64,000 bases of DNA, taken from the NCBI GenBank assembly GCA_012840245.1, contig DULR01000044.1:1-64000 (forward strand), given 5' to 3'. The notes under the pieces are model-generated. The model was not told the origin of the DNA. It saw nothing but the letters and a program-made list of their open reading frames with translations, and searched no databases. Source of the DNA: Clostridiaceae bacterium. Its GTDB lineage: Bacteria; Bacillota; Clostridia; DSM-8532. Below are positions 46,402 to 56,815 of the stretch, one piece after another. Positions within the stretch are counted from its first letter, which is position 1, and each line of letters starts with the position of its first letter. The position numbers were made by a program, and so were the translations under genes.

Positions 46402-48492
46402 TTATCCGACTTGTTCTTTCAAGACGAATTTTCTTCTTTGGAAATATTCTTCTTTTTTACCCCTGTTGTAGTTGGCGACCGGCCTCAGATAGCCTACTAC
46501 CCTTGACCACACTTCAGTTTCGGCGCCACAGGTCGGGCAGCTGAAATGTTCCCCCTGTATATATCCATGAGTGTTGCATATGGAGAACGTCGGAGTTATT
46601 GAGATATATGGCATCTTATATCGCTCAAATATCCTTTTTATGAGATTTTTGCATACCTCCAGCTCATTTATGCTCTCCCCGAGATAAAGGTGCTGTACCG
46701 TACCGCCCGTATACAGTGATTGAAGCTCATCCTGCAGATCCATACATTCGAAGATATCATCGGTAAAGCCAACGGGAAGCTGTGTAGAATTGGTATAGTA
46801 CGGTGTGTCCTCACCGGCGGTGATGATATCGGGATAGCGCTCCTTGTCGAGCCTTGCAAGCCTGTAGGATGTCCCTTCGGCAGGTGTAGCCTCAAGATTG
46901 TAGAAATTGCCTGTTTCCTTCTGGAATTCAACCATTATCTCACGCAGATAATGCATTATCTCAACGGCAAATTTCTGCCCTTCCGGTGTTGTGATATCCT
47001 TGCCCATAAAGTTCAGCAGCGCTTCATTCATTCCTACTATACCGATAGTGGAGAAATGATTATACCAGTAAGAACCAGTCCTTTGCTTGATGTGGCGCAG
47101 GTAATGGGTAGAATAAGGATAAAGCCCCTTTTCCGATTGTTGTTCCACAATTTTTCTTTTGATTTCCAGGGAGGTTTTTCCTATCTGTGCTATTTCATAA
47201 AGTCTCTTTTTGAATTCATCTTTCGTAGAGCTTAAATATCCTATCCTCGGCAGATTTATGGTAAAGACACCGATGGAACCGGTTAGAGGATTACTGCCGA
47301 ATAACCCTCCTCCTCTTTTTCTGAGTTCGCTGGTATCCAGCCTGAGTCTGCAGCACATTGAAACTGCATCCTCAGGTGAAAGATCCGAGTTGATGTAATT
47401 GGCAAAATACGGTATGCCGTACTTGCATGTTATCTTCATGAAACCGTCAACAGCCGGGCTGTCCCAATCAAAGTCCTTTGTGATGTTAAGAGTGGGGATC
47501 GGGAAGGTAAACACTCTTCCTTTCGAATCCCCTTCCAGCATGACCTCACAGAAGGCTTTGTTGAAAATATCCATCTCGGCCTGAAAGTCTCCATATTTAT
47601 CGTTGGTATATTCTCCTCCGCATATGACTGGTTCATTCTTAAGTGTTTCGGGAACCTTAATGTCGAAGGTTAGATTGGAAAAGGGGCATTGAAAACCAAC
47701 TCTTGTCGGTACATTGATGTTGAAAACAAACTCCTGCAAGCATTGCTTGACCTGGCTATAGCTTAGATTGTCATAGCGTATGAATGGAGCACAATATGTA
47801 TCAAAGCTGGACCATGCCTGGGCTCCGGCGGTCTCGCCCTGAGTTGTGAAAGTTGAGTTTACAATCTGCCCCAGAAAGCTGCGCAAATGTTTTGCAGGCC
47901 TACTTTCGACTTTTCCGGGCACACCGCCGAAACCGTCAAGCAGCAGTTGTCTCAAATCCCAACCGGCACAATAGGCTCCAAAGAAACCCATGTCATGAAT
48001 GTGGCAATCTCCGCTCTCATGAGCCTGACGCACTTCAGAAGGGTAAATCTCATGAAGCCAGTAATTCTGGGTAAAAATCTCCCTTATATAATTGTTAAGA
48101 CCGTTTACACTCTTTTGTGTGTTTGCATTCTCTTGTATTTTCCAGTCACGGTCACCCAAATAATTGCCAAACATATTGATGGTCGCTCCTATGAGTGCAT
48201 TAAGCTCTCTGGCGCTTTTTCTTTTTTCACGGTAAAGGATGTATGCCTTGGCGGTTTTTGCGTGACCATTCTCTATAAGTACATATTCCACGAGATCCTG
48301 AATCTGTTCTACCTCGGGTATTTTTCCTTTGTATTTTTCATTTGCCAGAGCAACAACCTGATCACTCAGCCGTTGCGCCAGGCTGAAATCATTTCCTCCG
48401 CAAGCTACTGCTGCCTTGAAAATGGCAGATGTGATTTTCTCGGGAACGAAGTTCTCTATGCTACCATTTCTCTTGCGTATCTTCTCAATCAT
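46402..48492 (-). CDS. nrdD: anaerobic ribonucleoside-triphosphate reductase
   Basis: This oxygen-sensitive class III enzyme makes dNTPs with a glycyl radical. The 696-residue protein has an N-terminal ATP-cone (about 3-95; IRKRNGSIENFVPEKI), a barrel domain, and a C-terminal zinc site CNTHGYIQGEHFSCPTC, followed by VVGYLRPVANYNRGKKEEY, where the radical Gly lies. It fits a strict anaerobe. Transcription probably starts from a promoter containing an NrdR box. Confidence 0.96.
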   Translation of the reverse strand: MIEKIRKRNGSIENFVPEKITSAIFKAAVACGGNDFSLAQRLSDQVVALANEKYKGKIPEVEQIQDLVEYVLIENGHAKTAKAYILYREKRKSARELNALIGATINMFGNYLGDRDWKIQENANTQKSVNGLNNYIREIFTQNYWLHEIYPSEVRQAHESGDCHIHDMGFFGAYCAGWDLRQLLLDGFGGVPGKVESRPAKHLRSFLGQIVNSTFTTQGETAGAQAWSSFDTYCAPFIRYDNLSYSQVKQCLQEFVFNINVPTRVGFQCPFSNLTFDIKVPETLKNEPVICGGEYTNDKYGDFQAEMDIFNKAFCEVMLEGDSKGRVFTFPIPTLNITKDFDWDSPAVDGFMKITCKYGIPYFANYINSDLSPEDAVSMCCRLRLDTSELRKRGGGLFGSNPLTGSIGVFTINLPRIGYLSSTKDEFKKRLYEIAQIGKTSLEIKRKIVEQQSEKGLYPYSTHYLRHIKQRTGSYWYNHFSTIGIVGMNEALLNFMGKDITTPEGQKFAVEIMHYLREIMVEFQKETGNFYNLEATPAEGTSYRLARLDKERYPDIITAGEDTPYYTNSTQLPVGFTDDIFECMDLQDELQSLYTGGTVQHLYLGESINELEVCKNLIKRIFERYKMPYISITPTFSICNTHGYIQGEHFSCPTCGAETEVWSRVVGYLRPVANYNRGKKEEYFQRRKFVLKEQVG

Positions 48493-48543
48493 ACCTGATT
48501 GCCTCCCGCTTACGTAGAATTTTTCAATATCTCGCCGTCAACA

Positions 48544-48572
48544 ATCTTATCATACACAATATATAGTGTCAA
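48544..48572 (-). promoter_or_regulatory. nrdDG promoter with an embedded NrdR box
   Basis: TTGACA (48567-48572) and TAAGAT (48544-48549) on the minus strand are 17 bp apart. The 16-bp palindrome ACACTATATATTGTGT (48554-48569) matches the NrdR box and covers the spacer and part of the -35 box, a layout expected for repression. Only one clear box was found. The stretch 48574-48799 shows nothing recognisable. Confidence 0.85.
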
Positions 48573-48799
48573 TCCGCCATTTCCCTATTTTTTTGTGCAA
48601 AATGACGAAAACAAGTAATGCCAGTACTTTGGACTCATTTTTAATATCGACAAATTTCAATATATTGTTTAATTGTAATGACATAACTACGACATATGGT
48701 GTTTTATTGATAATCGTCATAATGCCCAAAACACTGATAAACAGAGGATTATGAAAGTTGTCGTTTCAGGTCTGCATAGTTCGACAAAGTCTTAACAAA

Positions 48800-48827
48800 A
48801 TAAAAAAAACCCGGCAAAATCAGCCGG
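48800..48827 (-). terminator. terminator after radC
   Basis: On the minus strand, CCGGC and GCCGGG enclose TGATTTT and are followed by TTTTTTTTATTTTG. Confidence 0.8.
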
Positions 48828-48894
48828 AGAAAAAATTTGGTGAAATTGAACAATAGGACTATAGTCGCATATATAACAGGAGGAAAGAACCATT

Positions 48895-49590
48895 TCATAC
48901 CATCAGCGAGTCCATGAGGCCCTGCTCGGCAAAACTTATATACCGGTCACCGGCAACGATTATATGGTCAACAACATTGATCGAAATAGGTTTCATTGCC
49001 TGGCATATTTTTCGGGTAACATCGATATCGGCACCGGAAGCCTTGAGGCTTCCTCCCGGATGGTTATGGGCCAGTATTATGCTGTTTGCCTTATGACGAA
49101 GTGCTGTTTCAACTATGATCCTCGGATATACGGGCGCTTCGTTGATGGTGCCCTCATGTACAAGGGCAGCATGGTTTACATGGTTCTGAGAATCAAGACA
49201 AATGATATAGAAGCATTCGTAAACACGTCCTGCAAACAGTGAAATGGCGTAATTCCCTGCCAGTGAAGAAGAGTTTATAACAGGCTTGCTGCCCCACTTC
49301 CTCTTAAGGTACCGTCTGGATAACGGAGCTGCCAGAGAGATCAGTGTTGCGGTATTAAGGCTTACCCTGCAGCGTCTTGCGATATCTCTGGGATCAGCTT
49401 CAAGAAGGTCATGCAGAGTGCCAAATTCTTTTATCATCCTGTGGGCAAGTTCATTGGTATCCCTTTTGGGAATACAGTAAAATAAAAGAAGTTCAATAAT
49501 TTCGTGATCCTGAAAATTATCCAGCCCTTCTTCCATGTACCTTTCCCTGATCCTTCTTCTGTGGCCTTCATGGACATTTGTCCCGGACAT
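48895..49590 (-). CDS. radC: RadC family (JAMM/MPN+ domain) protein
   Basis: This 231-residue protein has an N-terminal helix-hairpin-helix part (about 1-100) and a JAMM metalloprotease-like domain with HNHPGGSLKASGADID, the zinc-binding H-x-H...D set. The family name refers to DNA repair, but a direct repair role is disputed and the activity is unknown. It is a single-gene unit with its own terminator. Confidence 0.93.
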   Translation of the reverse strand: MSGTNVHEGHRRRIRERYMEEGLDNFQDHEIIELLLFYCIPKRDTNELAHRMIKEFGTLHDLLEADPRDIARRCRVSLNTATLISLAAPLSRRYLKRKWGSKPVINSSSLAGNYAISLFAGRVYECFYIICLDSQNHVNHAALVHEGTINEAPVYPRIIVETALRHKANSIILAHNHPGGSLKASGADIDVTRKICQAMKPISINVVDHIIVAGDRYISFAEQGLMDSLMV

Positions 49591-49686
49591 TTTGATTCCT
49601 CACTTATGTTTACTGTTTTTACATTTATCACTTGTTTATTTTATCATAGTATTCCTTATTATAGCAACACGGTATTTTTTTGCGTG

Positions 49687-49736
49687 CAAAAAAGAGGCTG
49701 TCTCAGAGCAATATCACTGACATGCTGAGACAGCCT
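49687..49736 (-). terminator. terminator after the 5'-nucleotidase
   Basis: AGGCTGTCTCAG and CTGAGACAGCCT are perfect 12-bp arms around an 18-bp loop. The minus strand then continues CTTTTTTGC. It shares its core with 42614-42663. Confidence 0.9.
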
Positions 49737-49758
49737 GCGATATTCATTCAATATTCAT

Positions 49759-51606
49759 TTAATTTACCGGGATCCTGAGGATCTGAGAGATATAAATAAG
49801 ATCCGGATCCCTGATTATGTCCTTGTTAAGCTCATATATTTCAACATAACGTCTTCCGTCGCCAAGGTATTTCCTTGCTATTCTCCACAGGCAGTCACCT
49901 TTTACCACGGTGTACAATATATATGTTGCTTCGGGCTCTTCCTCTTCAGCAACAGGAAGTATGATATTGATGCGCCCTGCCGGTTCTCCGTACCTTTCTT
50001 TGGTTATCACTCCGTCCAGCACTTCAGCTGTGTAATTTATAAGAGCATCTTCCAATGCGACATAGGTATTGAAACTCTCCAGATTCTTAAAGAGGTAGTA
50101 GGTGTCGCCGCCGGCAGCAAGGAAGTCATTGGTGGCTATGGTATATGTTCTGTCAAAATCCAGTGCTTCTCCGCCGACCTTTACATCTCTTACGCGTGAA
50201 CCGGGCTGTGCCGGAGCATAGTAAGTGGAGTCAGGATACTGGTCACCGTTGACATAAGGAACCGTCGTATCCAGAGTAAATTCAATTCCAGCTACCTGAG
50301 GGAATGCCCCAAGAGCTTCAGGTGCAGCGCTGCACGATGCCTCAAGGATCTCCAGCAGCTGGCTTCCTTTGATTTTGACGATCGCGATAGTATTTCCGAA
50401 CGGGAAAACTGTCTTCATATCTTTCATTGTGACATCTCCGGCGTTGATGGAAGCTCTGATGCCACCTCCGTTAGTAATCGCTCCGTCGATTTTGGTGTCT
50501 GTTGCCTGCTCTGCGGCCCACAAAATCGCATCAGCGGCAAAATCGCCAAGATTGGTTTCCTGGGTCCTTACACCGGGAGCTCTGTTGCCATCCAGCAATA
50601 TTTCAGTCTTTGCAAAAACTTCAGACAGCTGAAGATCTATCTCTGATGCCACTTTATTGATGGCATCATTTACTTCAGGATCAACGCTTCTGTATTCCTC
50701 TGCAGAGATGAGTTTTGCTTCAATGCTCTCATCGTCTATTATGATAACTCCGGCATGGCTCAGCTTTGATCCTGCCGAAGCCAGTATGGTCGAGTCTCCT
50801 TCAACTCCGTCAAGGACGCTGTGGCTGTGTCCGTCGATCACTATATCTATTCCATCAACGTTTTCAACAAGATCTGTTGATCTGTTGGGCACACTGCTTT
50901 CGTCGATCCCGAGATGTGCCACACAGACTATAAATTCAGCACCGGCTGCCTCCAGCCTGTCCACCATCTCCCGGGCTTTTTCATACATTTCCTCACCTGC
51001 CAGGAAGTTAAGAGAAGCTACATTCCTGGGGTTAGCCTTGGTCATGGTTTCGGGTGAAGTTAGTCCGAAGAATCCTACCTTCCCTATTACAGTATCAAAG
51101 ATCACATACTCGTCAAAAACAGCTTTTCCGGTTTCCTTATCCAGAATATTAGCTGAAACAAAGGGAAATTTCGCTTCTGCCTTAAGCGTCAGCAGATTGT
51201 CATAGCCAAAATCAAACTCATGATTTCCCGGCACCAGTAAATCATAACCGGCAAGATTCATGAATTGAACAGCCGTCAAGCCCTTGCTCAGATTGACCAG
51301 GGGATCTCCCTGAATTGCGTCACCAGCTGATACTAACAGCACTTCGGCTCCAGCTGCCTCATAATCTTTGACAAGCTGAGCAATTCCTGCTGTACCGATC
51401 GATACTCCTTCTGCCGCTACATCTCCGCCATGGGTATCATTGGTATGTATTATGACCAGTTTGCCTGTAAGATCGGTGATGCCTGAAGATGCTGCATCAG
51501 CTGCCAATACCGGTGCACTGAAAAAAGAGAACAATAATGCAAGCACGAGAAGCAAAGAAGTCGCCTTTCTGAGAACAGCTTTTGTTTCAAAACCTGATTT
51601 TCGCAT
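49759..51606 (-). CDS. secreted 5'-nucleotidase/2',3'-cyclic phosphodiesterase with a LysM domain
   Basis: This 615-residue exported UshA-like enzyme has a signal peptide ending VLAADA, a calcineurin-like metallophosphatase domain with HTNDTHGG, GDAIQGD, GNHEFDFG and DGHSHS, a C-terminal 5'-nucleotidase domain with TNGGGIRASI and AAGGDTYYLF, and a final LysM (about 565-614; YTVVKGDCLWRIARKYLGD) for peptidoglycan binding. It likely scavenges nucleotides at the wall. The ATG at 51606 behind AAGGAGG is chosen; a longer reading frame starting at 51822 lacks such a site. Confidence 0.9.
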   Translation of the reverse strand: MRKSGFETKAVLRKATSLLLVLALLFSFFSAPVLAADAASSGITDLTGKLVIIHTNDTHGGDVAAEGVSIGTAGIAQLVKDYEAAGAEVLLVSAGDAIQGDPLVNLSKGLTAVQFMNLAGYDLLVPGNHEFDFGYDNLLTLKAEAKFPFVSANILDKETGKAVFDEYVIFDTVIGKVGFFGLTSPETMTKANPRNVASLNFLAGEEMYEKAREMVDRLEAAGAEFIVCVAHLGIDESSVPNRSTDLVENVDGIDIVIDGHSHSVLDGVEGDSTILASAGSKLSHAGVIIIDDESIEAKLISAEEYRSVDPEVNDAINKVASEIDLQLSEVFAKTEILLDGNRAPGVRTQETNLGDFAADAILWAAEQATDTKIDGAITNGGGIRASINAGDVTMKDMKTVFPFGNTIAIVKIKGSQLLEILEASCSAAPEALGAFPQVAGIEFTLDTTVPYVNGDQYPDSTYYAPAQPGSRVRDVKVGGEALDFDRTYTIATNDFLAAGGDTYYLFKNLESFNTYVALEDALINYTAEVLDGVITKERYGEPAGRINIILPVAEEEEPEATYILYTVVKGDCLWRIARKYLGDGRRYVEIYELNKDIIRDPDLIYISQILRIPVN

Positions 51607-51775
51607 GAATACTGTGCCTCCTTTTTTAATCACCTGTGATTTTGATGTGCTCTGATCCTGTGAATTGATTTGTGAAAAACTATGGCAAATCATACCTTTA
51701 TTGTACCAAAAAATTTGCATTATTAACATATACATGCCACATGATCCTGAACATCTCTGTTGATGCCTTTTAACG

Positions 51776-51815
51776 CAAAAAGACAAGGGAAATATTATCA
51801 GTTCCCTTGTCTTTG
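51776..51815 (-). terminator. terminator after ppdK
   Basis: AAAGACAAGGGAA and TTCCCTTGTCTTT form a 13-bp stem; the minus strand continues TTGCG after a short T run. It lies between ppdK and the 5'-nucleotidase. Confidence 0.75.
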
Positions 51816-51843
51816 CCATCAATTCTGTTTTATATCGTGTCTA

Positions 51844-54474
51844 TCATTTTCTGGGGTATTGAACCTGAGCCTGAGCCGCTGCAAGGCGAGCTATGGGCAC
51901 ACGGAACGGTGAACAGGATACATAGTCCAGACCAACTCTGTGGCAGAATTCAACTGAAGAAGGCTCACCGCCATGCTCACCGCAGATACCCAGTTTTAGA
52001 TTCGGACGTGTTTTCCTTCCCAACTGGGCAGCCATCTCAACCAGCTTGCCTACGCCGGTCTGGTCAAGCTTGGCAAACGGATCTGATTCGTAGATCTTCT
52101 TATCGTAGTAATCTTCAAGGAATCTGCCGGCATCGTCACGGGAGAATCCAAATGTCATCTGGGTGAGGTCATTGGTTCCAAATGAGAAGAATTCAGCCTC
52201 TTTTGCGATCTCATCTGCAGTCAGCGCAGCTCTCGGGATCTCGATCATGGTTCCGACCATGTACTTGAGATCGACGCCTGCCTGTTTTATGATCTCATCT
52301 GCAGTCCTGACTACTACGTCTTTAACAAATTTCAATTCCTTAATGTCGCCGACCAGAGGGATCATGATTTCAGGAACGACATTCATGCCTTCCTTATTTA
52401 CGTTGATGGCTGCTTCGATTACAGCTCTTGTCTGCATTTCGGCGATTTCCGGATATGAAACTGCCAGACGGCATCCGCGATGGCCCATCATGGGGTTGAA
52501 TTCGTGGAGACTGTCGACTATTGATTTCAATTCCTCAAAGCTGAGTCCCATTTCAGCTGCCAATGCCCTGATGTCTTCTTCATCCTGAGGCAGGAACTCA
52601 TGAAGCGGCGGATCGAGGTAACGGATGGTTACAGGATTACCCTTCATTTCACGGAAGAGTCCTTCGAAGTCACCTCTCTGCATGGGCAGCAATTTATCCA
52701 GAGCTTTTCTCCTCTGTTCTTCTGTACGGGCGACGATCATTTCGCGCATTGCCTTGATTCTTTCGCCTTCAAAGAACATGTGCTCGGTACGGCACAGACC
52801 GATTCCTTCGGCTCCGAACCTGAATGCCTGAGCGGCATCAGCAGGTGTATCGGCGTTGGTCCTTACTTTAAGGACGCGGATCTCATCGACCCACTTCATG
52901 AATGTGCCGAAATCGCCTGTAAGCTCAGGATCCACGGTAGGAAGTTTTCCGGAGTATACATTACCTGTCGATCCGTCGAGTGAGATCCAGTCTCCCTCTT
53001 TATAGATGTTTCCTTCTTTATCTTTGAAGTATTTTTCTTCTTCATTTATTCTTATCTCACCGCATCCGGCAACACAGCATCTGCCCATACCGCGCGCAAC
53101 AACTGCAGCGTGGGATGTCATACCTCCGCGGGCGGTCAGGATACCCTGGGATACGTTCATACCCTCGATATCCTCGGGTGAGGTTTCAAGACGAACCAAT
53201 ATAACCTGTTTTTCGCCGTTATTGAATGCTGCTGTGGCATCCTCGGCAGTAAAGTATATCTTACCTGTGGCAGCACCAGGAGAAGCGGGAAGTCCTTTGG
53301 CTATCGGTTTTGCAGCCTTAAGGGCTTTTGACTCGAAAGCCGGGTGGAGCAGTGAATCGAGCTGCTTCGGATCTACCTTCATTATTGCTTCTTCCTTTGT
53401 GATCATGCCTTCGTTGACCAGGTCAACAGCTATCTTCAGGGCAGCCTGAGCAGTACGTTTGCCGTTTCTGGTCTGAAGCATGAACAGCTTGCCGCGCTCA
53501 ATAGTAAACTCCATATCCTGCATGTCACGATAGTGTTTTTCAAGAGTTTCTGCTATTTTGGTAAACTGTTCATAAGCAGCGGGGTTGGTTTCCTTAAGCT
53601 GGTCGATGGACTGGGGTGTACGGATACCCGCAACGACGTCCTCTCCCTGTGCATTCATAAGGAATTCGCCGTAGAGCTTCTTCTCACCGGTCGAAGGATT
53701 GCGGGTAAAGGCAACACCTGTACCTGAATCTTCGCCCATATTTCCGTATACCATTTCCTGTACGTTTACAGCGGTACCCCAATCACTGGGAATATCGTTC
53801 AAACGTCTGTAAACAATGGCTCTGGGGTTGTTCCATGAACGGAACACAGCTTTAACAGCTTCCATGAGCTGCTCTCTGGGATCCTGCGGGAAGTCTTTTC
53901 CTATCTCCTTTTTGTAGAGCTCCTGGTACTTCTTCACCAGTGTCTTCAGATCATCGGCATTCAGTTCGGTATCGAGCTCAACTCCCTTCTGGTTCTTCAT
54001 CTCTTCGAGAATATGCTCGAACTTGTTTTTCTCGATGCCCATAACAACATCACTGAACATGTGGATGAATCTTCTGTAGCTGTCATAGGCAAATCTCGGA
54101 TTGTTTGTCAGCTTTGCAAGCCCTTCTACAACGACATCGTTGAGACCGAGATTGAGGATCGTGTCCATCATACCAGGCATGGAAGCTCTGGAACCTGAAC
54201 GGACTGATACCAGTAACGGATTTTCAGGATTTCCAAACTGCTTTTCAACGATCTGCTCCATTTTTGCCAGGTATTCATAAATCTGATCTTCGATATCCTT
54301 GGCTATCTTCTGTCCATCCTCATAATATCTTGTGCAGGCTTCGGTCGTAATGGTAAAGCCTCTTGGAACAGGCAGCCCTAGTCCTGTCATCTCGGCAAGA
54401 TTTGCTCCCTTTCCGCCGAGCAGATTCCTCATTGAAGCATTTCCTTCACTGAAGAGATATACGTATTTAACCAT
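51844..54474 (-). CDS. ppdK: pyruvate, phosphate dikinase
   Basis: PpdK interconverts pyruvate, ATP and Pi with phosphoenolpyruvate, AMP and PPi, and in anaerobes often works in glycolysis. The 876-residue protein has the N-terminal nucleotide-binding domain (GGKGANLAEM, SVRSGSRASMPGMMDT), the swivelling phospho-His in GGMTSHAAVVARGMG (about residue 455) and the C-terminal TIM barrel with GTNDLTQM and CGEHGGEPSS. The ATG at 54474 follows CAGGAGG; the earlier TTG is not needed. Confidence 0.97.
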   Translation of the reverse strand: MVKYVYLFSEGNASMRNLLGGKGANLAEMTGLGLPVPRGFTITTEACTRYYEDGQKIAKDIEDQIYEYLAKMEQIVEKQFGNPENPLLVSVRSGSRASMPGMMDTILNLGLNDVVVEGLAKLTNNPRFAYDSYRRFIHMFSDVVMGIEKNKFEHILEEMKNQKGVELDTELNADDLKTLVKKYQELYKKEIGKDFPQDPREQLMEAVKAVFRSWNNPRAIVYRRLNDIPSDWGTAVNVQEMVYGNMGEDSGTGVAFTRNPSTGEKKLYGEFLMNAQGEDVVAGIRTPQSIDQLKETNPAAYEQFTKIAETLEKHYRDMQDMEFTIERGKLFMLQTRNGKRTAQAALKIAVDLVNEGMITKEEAIMKVDPKQLDSLLHPAFESKALKAAKPIAKGLPASPGAATGKIYFTAEDATAAFNNGEKQVILVRLETSPEDIEGMNVSQGILTARGGMTSHAAVVARGMGRCCVAGCGEIRINEEEKYFKDKEGNIYKEGDWISLDGSTGNVYSGKLPTVDPELTGDFGTFMKWVDEIRVLKVRTNADTPADAAQAFRFGAEGIGLCRTEHMFFEGERIKAMREMIVARTEEQRRKALDKLLPMQRGDFEGLFREMKGNPVTIRYLDPPLHEFLPQDEEDIRALAAEMGLSFEELKSIVDSLHEFNPMMGHRGCRLAVSYPEIAEMQTRAVIEAAINVNKEGMNVVPEIMIPLVGDIKELKFVKDVVVRTADEIIKQAGVDLKYMVGTMIEIPRAALTADEIAKEAEFFSFGTNDLTQMTFGFSRDDAGRFLEDYYDKKIYESDPFAKLDQTGVGKLVEMAAQLGRKTRPNLKLGICGEHGGEPSSVEFCHRVGLDYVSCSPFRVPIARLAAAQAQVQYPRK

Positions 54475-54515
54475 CAATTTTTACCTCCTGTATGATAGAT
54501 AGAAGCATCTGCTCC

Positions 54516-55907
54516 TTAAAAACATATTTTATCCTTAAAGTATTCTTTTAAATCCTTTATCGGAACTCTAACCTGTTGCATTGTATCACGATCTCTGACG
54601 GTAACGCAACCGTCTTCCGGTGAATCGAAATCAAAAGTTATGCAGAACGGTGTTCCTATCTCATCCTGTCTCCTGTATCTCTTGCCTATCGAGCCTGTGT
54701 CATCGAATTCGCACACATAATCCTTACACAGATCTTCATAGATCCTGAACGCCTCATCCGAGAGTTTCTTTGAAAGAGGAAGCACTGCCACCTTCACAGG
54801 AGCCAGGAAGGGATGGAACCTCAGTACCGTTCTTACATCGCCTTCGGCGATTTCCTCCTCATCATATGCATCGCACAGGAACGCCAGTGCTACACGGTCA
54901 GCCCCCAGAGACGGTTCCACACAGTACGGGATATATTTCTCATTTTTTATGGGGTCAAAGTATGACAGATCCTCTTTGGCATGTTCCATATGCTGCTTCA
55001 GGTCGAAATCTGTCCTGTCGGCGATTCCCCAGAGCTCGCCCCAGCCAAATGGGAACTTATACTCGATATCGGTCGTCGCGTTGCTGTAATGGGAGAGCTC
55101 TTCCCTGGAATGGTCACGCATCTTGATGTTCTCTTCTTTCATTCCAAGGCTCAGCAGCCAGTTTTTGCAGAAATCCTTCCAGTAATTGAACCATTCCAGA
55201 TCAGTCCCGGGTTCGCAGAAGAATTCCAGCTCCATCTGCTCGAATTCCCTTGTCCTGAATGTGAAATTGCCGGGAGTTATCTCGTTTCTGAAAGATTTGC
55301 CTATCTGTCCTATACCGAAGGGTAGTTTTTTACGGGTTGTCCTCTGTACATTCTTGAAGTTCACAAAAATGCCCTGGGCAGTTTCAGGCCGCAGATATAT
55401 TTCATTTTTGGAATCCTCGGTAACACCCTGGAAAGTCTTGAACATAAGATTGAACTTTCTTATATCGGTAAAATCATGCCCGCCGCAGTCGGGGCAGGGA
55501 ATGTTCTTCTCTTTCATGTAAGCAGTCATTTCTTCGAAGGACATTCCGTCAACTGCCATGCTGATATCGTTTTCCTTGTTGTAATCCTCGATCAGCTTAT
55601 CAGCTCTGTGTCTGGTTTTGCATTGTTTGCAGTCGATCAGCGGATCGGAAAAACCTCCTACATGACCTGATGCGACCCATACCTGGGGATTCATGAGTAT
55701 GGCGCAGTCAACACCCACATTGTACGGGTTTTCCTGGATAAATTTTTTCCACCAGGCCCTTTTTACATTGTTCTTGAACTCCACACCCAAAGGACCGTAA
55801 TCCCATGTGTTAGCAAGTCCGTCATAGATCTCCGAACCCTGGAAGATAAAACCACGGTTCTTACATAGGGCAACTATTTTTTCCATTGTTTTTTCGAATT
55901 GATGCAT
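54516..55907 (-). CDS. glyQS: glycyl-tRNA synthetase (homodimeric type)
   Basis: This 463-residue class II synthetase charges tRNA-Gly. Motifs include [30 protein letters not shown], motif 2 [23 protein letters not shown], and motif 3 near [14 protein letters not shown]. The C-terminal anticodon-binding domain begins around residue 365. It lies between rpoZ and ppdK. No T-box was seen in the 32-bp gap upstream. Confidence 0.96.
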   Translation of the reverse strand: MHQFEKTMEKIVALCKNRGFIFQGSEIYDGLANTWDYGPLGVEFKNNVKRAWWKKFIQENPYNVGVDCAILMNPQVWVASGHVGGFSDPLIDCKQCKTRHRADKLIEDYNKENDISMAVDGMSFEEMTAYMKEKNIPCPDCGGHDFTDIRKFNLMFKTFQGVTEDSKNEIYLRPETAQGIFVNFKNVQRTTRKKLPFGIGQIGKSFRNEITPGNFTFRTREFEQMELEFFCEPGTDLEWFNYWKDFCKNWLLSLGMKEENIKMRDHSREELSHYSNATTDIEYKFPFGWGELWGIADRTDFDLKQHMEHAKEDLSYFDPIKNEKYIPYCVEPSLGADRVALAFLCDAYDEEEIAEGDVRTVLRFHPFLAPVKVAVLPLSKKLSDEAFRIYEDLCKDYVCEFDDTGSIGKRYRRQDEIGTPFCITFDFDSPEDGCVTVRDRDTMQQVRVPIKDLKEYFKDKICF

Positions 55908-55939
55908 CGATAATTCCTCCTGTCACTTCCGACCGGCCG

Positions 55940-56194
55940 CTAAACCTGATCCTCGCTGCTGATCGAGGTCTCTACCATGTTTTCATAGGTTGGCTGCTGC
56001 TTTTTTACTCTGTGATAAGCGATCTTGTTCTCTGCGATCTCATTGATAGCCAGAGTAACATCTTTTTCAGAATTGATGTCTGTCAGCTTCGGAGCTCCGT
56101 TTGTAAGCATGCGGGCTCTCTTTGCGACAAGAATCACCAGGGTGTAGCGGCTGTCTACCTTATCCAAAAGTGATGCCATTGGGGGATAAATCAT
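55940..56194 (-). CDS. rpoZ: RNA polymerase omega subunit
   Basis: This 84-residue protein has PPMASLLDKVDSRYTLVILVAKRARML and VTLAINEIAENKI, the omega signature. It helps RNA polymerase assembly. CAGGAGTG precedes the ATG. It follows gmk by 3 bp, the standard remA-gmk-rpoZ order. Confidence 0.95.
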   Translation of the reverse strand: MIYPPMASLLDKVDSRYTLVILVAKRARMLTNGAPKLTDINSEKDVTLAINEIAENKIAYHRVKKQQPTYENMVETSISSEDQV

Positions 56195-56197
56195 AGT

Positions 56198-56815
56198 CTA
56201 TTCACTCCTGTTTATGTTCTTGAATTTATCTATAATCGATTGATTTCTTGACGTTTTCATGCGTTCCGATTTTATTATGCTCAAAAGCCTGTCGGCAGCA
56301 TTTTCAACAGTATCGTTCAAAATCAGATAATCATATCTGTCGATCAGTTTGAACTCCTCAACCGCTCTTGCAAGCCTGGCCTTTATGGATTCATCGGTCT
56401 CGGTTCCCCTGCCCCTCAGTCTTTTTTCAAGTTCATTATAATCCGGCGGTAGTACAAAGCACAGTACACAATCCGGGAACAACCGTCTTACATTGACGGC
56501 TCCGTCGACTTCGATCTCAAGGATCACTACGTGACCTTTTTCGACTTCCCTGCATACCCACTCTTTCGGTGTTCCGTAGTAGTTTCCACAGTACTCCACC
56601 CATTCAAGAAGCTCATTGTTTTTGATCATTGCTTCAAATTCTTCTCTGGTTTTGAAAAAATAATTGACTCCGTCGACTTCATTCACTCTGGGTGGTCTGG
56701 AAGTAGCTGAGACCGACAATACGATATTTTCAGCATATTCCAGGATTTTACGCACTACACTGCCCTTGCCCACTCCTGCGGGACCCGACACGACAACCAG
56801 CAAACCCGGGGTCAT
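56198..56815 (-). CDS. gmk: guanylate kinase
   Basis: Gmk phosphorylates GMP to GDP. The 205-residue protein has the P-loop [15 protein letters not shown] (about 10-24), [21 protein letters not shown] and [16 protein letters not shown]. The ATG overlaps the remA stop (ATGA). Confidence 0.96.
   Translation of the reverse strand: MTPGLLVVVSGPAGVGKGSVVRKILEYAENIVLSVSATSRPPRVNEVDGVNYFFKTREEFEAMIKNNELLEWVEYCGNYYGTPKEWVCREVEKGHVVILEIEVDGAVNVRRLFPDCVLCFVLPPDYNELEKRLRGRGTETDESIKARLARAVEEFKLIDRYDYLILNDTVENAADRLLSIIKSERMKTSRNQSIIDKFKNINRSE

Noticed and set aside
48566-48754. 62-codon plus-strand frame upstream of nrdD
   Set aside because: It starts inside the NrdR box and promoter with no ribosome binding site.
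48574-48799. Second NrdR box or small RNA upstream of nrdD
   Set aside because: Only weak partial matches were seen, with no promoter-terminator pair, so no feature was called.
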